A stretch of DNA of 43,499 bases from Pelagibacterium lentulum (GTDB taxonomy: Bacteria > Pseudomonadota > Alphaproteobacteria > Rhizobiales > Devosiaceae). A model generated the notes under the pieces. It had not been told where the DNA came from and did no database searches. It saw only the letters and a list, made by a program, of their open reading frames with translations. Positions 38,616-43,499 of the stretch are shown here, piece after piece. Location of the stretch: the NCBI RefSeq assembly GCF_003992625.1, contig NZ_RZMW01000012.1, forward strand, positions 1 to 43,499, given 5' to 3'. Within the stretch, counting starts at the first letter, position 1; every line of letters begins with the position of its first letter. Made by a program: the position numbers and the translations under genes.

Positions 38616-40025
38616 ATGGCGAAGTCGCCCAAGAAGATTGTCTTTTCGCGCTCGCGCGATATTCCGTTCGATAAGCTGGTCATCAGCGAGGCCAATGTTC
38701 GTCAGATCCGGCCAGAAAGCGGGCTGGACGAGCTGACCCAGGACATCGACCGCCGCGAGGATCTGATCCAGGGCCTCAATGTCCGTGCCCTTCTCGATGA
38801 GAACGGCGAGGAAACTGGACGTTTTGAAGTACCCGCCGGCGGCCGCCGCTATCGGGCGATCGAGCGTCTGGTCGAGGCCAAGCGCTTCCCCAAGGACGGC
38901 CTGGTGCCGTGCGTCGTGCGCAAGTCCGACACCAATATCCTCAAGGAGGACGACTCGCTTGCCGAGAACGTGCAGCGCGCCGGGCTCCATCCGCTCGATC
39001 AGTTTCGTGCATTCAAGAGCATGGTCGACCAGAACATGTCGCGGGCTGAGGTTGCTGCCGCCTATTTCACAACCGAACGGTTCGTCGAACAGCGGTTGCG
39101 CCTCACGAGCGTTTCCCCCAAGTTGCTCGATGTCTATGCAGATGGGGGAATGACGCTCGAGCTGCTCGAGGCGTTCACCGTTAACCCAGACCACGACCGC
39201 CAGGAGCAGGTTTGGGACGCTATCCAGCATACCTATCGTCAGCCTTGGCAGGTTCGGCAAATGCTGACCGAAGCTGCGGTTCCTTCTTCCGACAAGAGAG
39301 CCATTTTCGTCGGAACTCAAGCCTATGAGCAGGCTGGCGGCGGCGTGCTGCGCGATCTTTTTTCCGAGCAGGTCGGCTTCTGGCTCGAAGATCCGGCGCT
39401 GCTCGGCAGGTTGACCACCGATAAGCTCAAGGCGGTCGCCGACGAGATCGCAGCCGAGGGCTGGAAGTGGATCGCCGTCGACGTCAACCTTCCCTACGGA
39501 TACAGCAATGGGTTGCGCGCCCTCTCGCGCGCCACGGTCGAACTCACCGAGGACGAGCGTGCCGAGCGGGAAAGTCTGCGCGACGAGTACGCTAAGATCG
39601 AGGGCGAATACGAGGACCATGACGAGCTTCCCGACGAGATCGACCAACGCCTTGGCGAGATCGAGACGGCGCTCGAAGCGTTCGAGAACCGTCCGGTCAT
39701 CTTCGAGCCGTCGGACATTACCCTTGCCGGTGTCTTTCTCGGCCTCGACCGCGATGGCGAACTGATCGTCGATCGCGGGTATGTGCGCCCCGAGGATGAA
39801 GCGCCGGTTGACGCCGACGCCGAGGAACCCGACACCGATATCGGCGACGACGAGGGGAACGGTGCCACGACACGCGCCGTCATCACAGTCGGCGGCGAGC
39901 CCGCCCAGCCTGAGGATGACGACGATGAAGGCGAGGCGGTCAAGCCTTTGCCCGAGCGCCTCGTGATGGAGCTGACCGCCCATCGCACCCTCGCCCTGCG
40001 CGATGCTCTCGCGCCTGGGCTTTAA
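38616..40025 (+). CDS. ParB-like nuclease-domain protein (copy 2), C-terminally truncated
   Basis: A 469-residue remnant of a large ParB-like protein. The N-terminal ParB domain is intact: VPAGGRRYRAIERL and the box ENVQRAGLHPLDQF near residue 116, then a helix-turn-helix (SRAEVAAAYFTTERFVEQRL). The middle is acidic. The frame ends right after LTAHRTLALRDAL, a segment that in relatives I know continues for roughly 200 more residues. Here another coding sequence, the tail of a relaxase, starts in a different frame, so the gene was cut by recombination. It differs strongly from copy 1 at 11829. Confidence 0.85.
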   Translation: MAKSPKKIVFSRSRDIPFDKLVISEANVRQIRPESGLDELTQDIDRREDLIQGLNVRALLDENGEETGRFEVPAGGRRYRAIERLVEAKRFPKDGLVPCVVRKSDTNILKEDDSLAENVQRAGLHPLDQFRAFKSMVDQNMSRAEVAAAYFTTERFVEQRLRLTSVSPKLLDVYADGGMTLELLEAFTVNPDHDRQEQVWDAIQHTYRQPWQVRQMLTEAAVPSSDKRAIFVGTQAYEQAGGGVLRDLFSEQVGFWLEDPALLGRLTTDKLKAVADEIAAEGWKWIAVDVNLPYGYSNGLRALSRATVELTEDERAERESLRDEYAKIEGEYEDHDELPDEIDQRLGEIETALEAFENRPVIFEPSDITLAGVFLGLDRDGELIVDRGYVRPEDEAPVDADAEEPDTDIGDDEGNGATTRAVITVGGEPAQPEDDDDEGEAVKPLPERLVMELTAHRTLALRDALAPGL

Positions 40026-40143
40026 GCTCGTGCCCTGGACACCATCGGTCGAGCAGCATCTTGGCAAGCACGTCTCCGGCTTTGTGCGCGCCGATGGTGG
40101 AGTCGATTGGAGTTTTGAGCGAAAGAGAAGTTTGGGTCTCTAG
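40003..40143 (+). pseudogene. C-terminal tail of a DUF3363-type relaxase fused to the cut ParB gene
   Basis: In the frame other than ParB, the sequence reads GFKLVPWTPSVEQHLGKHVS, then GFVRADGGVDWSFERKRSLG before a TAG stop. The pattern VPWxPxxExxLGxxVSG...W.F.R.RGLGL is the usual end of the VirD2-like relaxases with a DUF3363 domain. Only about 40 recognisable codons remain. The junction with ParB lies within about 40003-40025. It marks a recombination point between two mobile elements. Confidence 0.72.
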
Positions 40144-40408
40144 GATGCTCAGCGCACGGCGATCATGTTCGCAAGCCCCTACCGCGAACGTTGGTCGAAT
40201 GCAGTGGCTCGATTTGTGCCCACTGGGTATCGGAAAAACAAGAGGAACCGGCCAGACTTCGTTATGCTTGGAGGCCATGTTGAAAACTCATATATACTGA
40301 TGGCCATTGTGGCAGAAGAACAACACTCAGATGCTTTAGCTTGGTTTCACAAAATCGTGGGTAAAGTCCGCCATGTTCATGCCACGATCGAAGTCCCATC
40401 AACGTAGC

Positions 40409-40765
40409 ATGGTTCGTCACTTAACTTTGTGGGCTCTGAGGGCCGCGGCAATATGGATGCTAACGGTAGGGTTTGCGGTAGCCCAAGCTGCTGCGCCACT
40501 CCACTACACGTGCGCCACTATCTCGGCCGACGCTGGCCAAGTCGTGGCAACCATTGCGTCCTCATCGGCTGCTTCAAGCCTTCAGAGCCAACAAACGAAG
40601 CCAACGCCGGCGATGCCAGCGACCGGCTGTCATTACGACATTCAATTCTCCGGCACTGAGGAGCCTGAAAGACTTCGGCTGCGCTCATCCTGGGACTTGC
40701 CTGTCTCTCCTGGCCACAACTATTTTTGGTTGCGCTCGCTCGACGGCCCCCCTCCGCGCGCCTGA
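40409..40765 (+). CDS. Hypothetical exported protein
   Basis: A 118-residue frame starting MVRHLTLWALRAAAIWMLTV with a likely signal peptide ending near AVAQAAA. The mature part is Ser/Ala/Thr-rich, with two cysteines, and ends SPGHNYFWLRSLDGPPPRA. An ATG 36 bases upstream is possible. It stands before a Tat lipoprotein and a CcdA-type gene, so all may act in the periplasm. I recognise no family, and the codon bias is weak. Confidence 0.4.
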   Translation: MVRHLTLWALRAAAIWMLTVGFAVAQAAAPLHYTCATISADAGQVVATIASSSAASSLQSQQTKPTPAMPATGCHYDIQFSGTEEPERLRLRSSWDLPVSPGHNYFWLRSLDGPPPRA

Positions 40766-40892
40766 TCCCAGGCATCGCTGTGGGCTTCGGACTTTGGCTC
40801 CTCACGCCCCGGCACCCTACCTAAATTCTTCACCACGATTGGGGCGGTAAGGCCGGAGCGCTATGCCGCCTGAGCCTTAGGAGCGCAATGCT

Positions 40893-41594
40893 ATGGCACA
40901 TTCCTTTTCTCTTTCACGTCGCCACTTTCTGGTGGGTACGTCGAGCCTCTTGGCATTAGGGGCCGCTGGTTGCACGCCATACAGCAACGATATCGCCCAA
41001 CAGCAGGTAGCGCTGCCGCCTCCTATCTCACCTGAGGTAGTCATGATGTACTCGGCCCTTCCAGATGAACAGTTCGCTGTGCCTCCTGTCGATCTGCGCT
41101 ATCTCGATCAGAGATATTACCGGCAGCGCGTGCACTACCAAACGATCGAAGAGCCGGGCACAGTCGTCGTCGATACTGCCAACTTCTATCTCTATCATGT
41201 AGAAGAGAACGGCATGGCAATGCGCTACGGTGCTGGATTGGGCCGAGCCGGCTTTGAATGGTCGGGACGCGGGCGCATCGCCTATTCACGCGAATGGCCT
41301 GTCTGGACCCCTCCCGCCGAAATGATCGAACGTGAGCCCGAGCTTGAAAGGTGGCGCAACGGCCAGCCGCCGGGACTCGACAATCCCTTGGGGGCACGGG
41401 CGCTCTATATTCACCAGGGTAACCGCGACACGCTTTACCGTATCCATGGCACAGGCGAAGCCTGGACAATCGGTCATGCGGTGTCGTCCGGTTGTGTCCG
41501 CCTCTTGCATCACGATGTGATCCATCTGGCCGACAGGGTTAAATGGGGCTCGCCGATTGTTGTCCTTGGAGGCGATGTTACATTCGAAGGGTGA
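40893..41594 (+). CDS. L,D-transpeptidase (YkuD domain), Tat lipoprotein
   Basis: A 233-residue secreted enzyme. The twin-arginine signal SRRHFLVG and lipobox LGAAGC at the start predict export by Tat and lipid attachment. The YkuD catalytic motif is HGTGEAWTIGHAVSSGCVRL, with the His, Ser-Gly-Cys and Arg of the active site. It would cross-link peptidoglycan or attach proteins to it. Mature N-terminal residues resemble other alphaproteobacterial ErfK/YkuD proteins. It lies ahead of ccdA and the lspA remnant, so this looks like a cell-envelope or thiol-related segment, not conjugation. Confidence 0.92.
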   Translation: MAHSFSLSRRHFLVGTSSLLALGAAGCTPYSNDIAQQQVALPPPISPEVVMMYSALPDEQFAVPPVDLRYLDQRYYRQRVHYQTIEEPGTVVVDTANFYLYHVEENGMAMRYGAGLGRAGFEWSGRGRIAYSREWPVWTPPAEMIEREPELERWRNGQPPGLDNPLGARALYIHQGNRDTLYRIHGTGEAWTIGHAVSSGCVRLLHHDVIHLADRVKWGSPIVVLGGDVTFEG

Positions 41595-41677
41595 TGTATA
41601 TGACGGCCAGGAGCGGACTCGAAACAATTTATGAGGGTCGCGAAGCCCAGACTGCCGATGCTCAGGAGTAGATAGTT

Positions 41678-42415
41678 TTGGATTTTACACTTATCGGCAT
41701 CGTGACAGTATTTGCGGCAGGAACGATATCATTCCTTTCGCCGTGCGTCTTGCCGCTGGTTCCCGGTTACATCTCGTTCGTCGCAGGCGGCTCCCGCAGG
41801 GAATTTGCTGCGGATGACCGTTTGGGTGCGAACTGGCATACGCTTATCAATAGCCTGTATTTCGTCCTGGGGTTCACGACGATCTTCGTCTTGCTGGGAG
41901 CGACCGCGACTGCCATGGGGGCCATCTTTCGCTCTTATCTCTATGAGGCGAATCTCATCGGCGGCGCAGTCGTTATCATTTTTGGCGTGGTAACGACCGG
42001 GTTGGTGCCGATTCCATGGTTCGACCGCGAAATGCGTTTCCACCCACGACCCCACGTCGCTGGTCCATGGACGAGCTACTTGCTTGGGTTGGCATTCGCC
42101 TTTGGCTGGACCCCATGTATCGGACCTGTACTCGGTTCGGTTCTCATGCTGTCGGCCTCGAATGCGACCGTCGGCACCGGGGTAGTGCTATTGTTCGTCT
42201 ACTCATTGGGGCTGGGCGTCCCGTTCATTCTTGCCGCCCTATTTATGCACCGTTTCCTTTCTGGGCTTCCGACACTGCGATGGGCCGGCCGTTACCTACG
42301 TATTCTGGCAGGCGTGATCATGATCGTGATGGGAATTGCCATGATGACAGGGCAACTCACCCGCTTCGCCATCTGGCTCCTGATAACTTTCCCCGCCTTA
42401 GGACAGATCGGCTGA
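41678..42415 (+). CDS. ccdA: CcdA-family thiol-disulfide transporter (cytochrome c biogenesis type)
   Basis: A 245-residue inner-membrane protein with six hydrophobic segments. The paired cysteine motifs of CcdA/DsbD are complete: SFLSPCVLPLVPGY near residue 15 and FGWTPCIGPVLG near 145. It carries reducing equivalents from cytoplasmic thioredoxin to the periplasm. The start is a TTG with AGGAG 10 bases upstream; no ATG is available at the same place. The lspA remnant begins 12 bases after its stop codon. Such ccdA-lspA pairs are common in metal-resistance segments, but no metal genes are visible here. Confidence 0.9.
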   Translation: MDFTLIGIVTVFAAGTISFLSPCVLPLVPGYISFVAGGSRREFAADDRLGANWHTLINSLYFVLGFTTIFVLLGATATAMGAIFRSYLYEANLIGGAVVIIFGVVTTGLVPIPWFDREMRFHPRPHVAGPWTSYLLGLAFAFGWTPCIGPVLGSVLMLSASNATVGTGVVLLFVYSLGLGVPFILAALFMHRFLSGLPTLRWAGRYLRILAGVIMIVMGIAMMTGQLTRFAIWLLITFPALGQIG

Positions 42416-42427
42416 GAGATAGCTGTA

Positions 42428-42650
42428 GTGCTAAAGCATGCGCTGACCACAGCCGCCATTGGCCTTGGATCTGATCAGCTATCCAAATGATGGGTACTCA
42501 GCGTAATGGAGAGCCATATTGTGTGACGGGCTTTTCAACCTGGTCTAGGGCGCAAAACGGGCATCAGTTTCGGACTTTTCAACGAAGCTTCGAAATCCTT
42601 CGTACACACACGTTCTTCTTTGATAGTGCGTCTTTAGCGAATAGTTTTCT
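42428..42650 (+). pseudogene. lspA: Decayed lipoprotein signal peptidase gene
   Basis: From a GTG start the frame reads LKHALTTAAIGLGSDQLSK and then hits TGA at 42488, where LspA normally continues with Trp-Trp (one base change from TGG). The frame goes on WVLSVMESHIV, a second TGA at 42524, and later GISFGLFNEAS, matching the conserved G(V/I)SFGLF of LspA. The remaining two-thirds, including the second catalytic Asp, is missing; the IS5-family element begins at about 42652. It is therefore an inactive remnant. Confidence 0.78.
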
Positions 42651-42651
42651 A

Positions 42652-42668
42652 GGGTCGAGACTCAATCA
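42652..42668 (+). repeat. IS5-family left terminal repeat
   Basis: GGGTCGAGACTCAATCA; the transposase stop codon lies inside this repeat. Confidence 0.85.
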
Positions 42669-43423
42669 TAGCCAATATGCGACTGCGGCCGCGAGCATGA
42701 CAGCGGAAAGGTAATTCCGGGCGAGTTTGTCGTATCGTGTTGCGACACGGCGGAAATCCTTGAGGCGGCAGAACGTGGCTTCGACACGCCAGCGGTCCTT
42801 GTAGCGCTTCTCATCGTAACGGATTATGCGCTTGCGGTTCTTGCGGCCAGGGATCACGGGGATAGTGTTCTGGCTGCGCAGAGTGGTCCGAAGTCGATTG
42901 GCATCATATCCCCGGTCAGCGATGAGCCGCTTCATGCCCATCGTATGAGTGATGAGCAGATCGGCACCCGTCATGTCCGAGGCGTTGCCGGGCGTCAGGA
43001 TGAGGCGGAGCGGCCTTCCCAGAACATCGACGAGCGCGTGGACCTTGGTGGTCCGGCCACCACGCGAGATGCCAATGGCATTGGCTTTCGCCCCCCTTTT
43101 CCCCCGCCTGCACAGCGATGGGCCTTGATATAGCTGCTGTCGATCTGGGCTGTTTCGGCTATCCAGCCCTGTTCGGTTAACGCGGCCAGGATGCGTGCCC
43201 AGATGCCGCGACGGCTCCAGCGGTTCCAGCGATTATAAACGGTTGTCGCAGGGCCATACTCGACAGGGCAATCAACCCAGCGCCCGCCGCACTTGAGCAT
43301 ATGTATAATTCCCGAAATCACCCGCCGGTCATTAACCCGGCGCGCCCCAGGTTGGTTCTGAGGGAGGTGCGGCTCAATGGCCGCCCATGCTTCATCGCTC
43401 AACCAAAACAGTCTGCTCATCAA
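42666..43423 (-). CDS. IS5-family transposase made by -1 frameshifting
   Basis: The first frame (43423 to 42995) starts MSRLFWLSDEAWAAIEPHLP and has the N-terminal domain (DUF4096-like) with VEYGPATTVYNRWNRW and the first Asp in IDSSYIKAHR. The second frame, from about 43090 to 42666, continues ISRGGRTTKVHALVDVLGRP, the second Asp in LIADRGYDANRL, and the Glu in RWRVEATFCRLKDFRR, so the DDE triad is complete only when both are joined. At 43094-43100 (minus strand) A-AAA-GGG is an in-frame slippery site, and shifting back one base there links the frames. This is normal for the IS427 group and not a defect. Confidence 0.88.
43094..43100 (-). promoter_or_regulatory. Predicted -1 ribosomal frameshift site of the transposase
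   Basis: On the minus strand the heptamer A AAA GGG sits in the zero frame within GGGGGAAAAGGGGGGC. Slipping by -1 at this spot changes KGGRKPM into KRGAKANAIGIS, which is the expected continuation. Confidence 0.75.
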
Positions 43424-43480
43424 CGCCTCCAGCTCAATCCAAAGCCAAAGAATCTGATTTGCAGCATCTATTCAATAAGC

Positions 43481-43497
43481 TGATTGGGTTTGGACCC
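43481..43497 (-). repeat. IS5-family right terminal repeat
   Basis: Reads GGGTCCAAACCCAATCA on the minus strand, followed by the flanking TA at the very end of the window. Confidence 0.85.
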
Positions 43498-43499
43498 TA

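Larger units (their letters stand above)
42652..43497 (-). mobile_element. IS5-family (IS427-group-like) insertion sequence
   Basis: An element of 846 bp with one transposase encoded in two frames and imperfect terminal repeats: 14 of 17 bases match between the left (GGGTCGAGACTCAATCA) and the reversed right end (GGGTCCAAACCCAATCA). It is flanked by TA on both sides (42650-42651 and 43498-43499), consistent with the short target duplication of the group. It interrupts the lspA remnant, and the window ends at its right edge. Confidence 0.9.

Noticed and set aside
38457-40067. Long leftward open frame (536 codons) opposite parB copy 2
   Set aside because: Antisense shadow with no motif; the rightward frame holds a clear ParB domain and a structured leader.
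40165-40407. Rightward frame of 80 codons after the relaxase tail
   Set aside because: No ribosome-binding site, no recognisable features and mixed codon use. The gap 40144-40408 is left without a gene.
42666-43423. IS5-family transposase as a pseudogene because of the frame break
   Set aside because: An in-frame A-AAA-GGG slippery site sits exactly at the break, which fits programmed -1 frameshifting known in the IS427 group.

Overview
The window is high-GC DNA from an alphaproteobacterium, most likely one of the Hyphomicrobiales (Rhizobiales). The evidence is the Ti-plasmid-type transfer region (traCDG diverging from traAFBH across an oriT), many small families typical of rhizobial plasmids and integrative elements (DUF1419, DUF3085, DUF736, ArdC, ParB-like proteins), and a fragment of an alphaproteobacterial initiator tRNA-Met. 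Both window edges fall on insertion-sequence ends (an IS21-family element at the left, an IS5/IS427-group element at the right), as expected of an assembly contig bounded by repeats. Layout: 1-2499 is a complete IS21-family element. 3194-16731 is a mostly rightward accessory backbone: DUF3991/Toprim protein, DUF1419, DUF3085, a 1697-residue N6-methylase/helicase, a CoiA-like nuclease, a ParB-like protein, a DUF7007 protein, small conserved genes and a leftward PhnA-like gene. 16786-17480 is a Phd-type antitoxin with a MazF-like toxin and a clear promoter/operator. 17816-21187 holds a 61-residue protein, an ArdC antirestriction protein, a frameshifted PAPS-reductase-like gene, a small conserved gene and DUF736. 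21231-24496 holds a WGR protein, an unknown gene, a start-less DUF736-like fragment, and two tandem VbhA-like antitoxins followed by a VbhT-like Fic toxin gene. 25238-35079 is the conjugation core: traC-traD-traG-small membrane gene leftward, traA-traF-traB-traH-nuclease-unknown rightward, with the predicted oriT between them. The type IV secretion (trb) genes, quorum-sensing regulators, an integrase and replication genes are not in the window. 35208-36808 is an argP/lysE amino-acid export pair. 36800-36846 is a 47-bp 3' piece of tRNA-fMet, read as an attachment-site half; it even supplies the lysE stop codon. To its right is a second partial backbone (a second ArdC, a small paralogue, a second ParB-like gene) that ends abruptly, fused to the tail of an unrelated DUF3363-type relaxase. 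40409-42650 carries a Tat lipoprotein L,D-transpeptidase, a CcdA-like thiol transporter and a decayed lspA cut by the IS5-family element. How the genes fit together: this looks like an integrative and conjugative element, or a composite of two. DNA processing (TraA, TraG, oriT) is combined with proteins that help DNA survive in a new host (ArdC twice, the methylase/helicase) and with two addiction modules. The most interesting item is the vbhA-vbhA-vbhT locus beside a TraG coupling protein. Its family is known for a Fic toxin delivered between bacteria through conjugation machinery. Here the antitoxin and its leader are duplicated and the toxin gene carries a single-base frameshift. A second recurring theme is short hairpins directly in front of start codons, several of which pair with the ribosome-binding site. 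All family assignments come from reading the translated sequence and from knowledge of the families; no database search was run.
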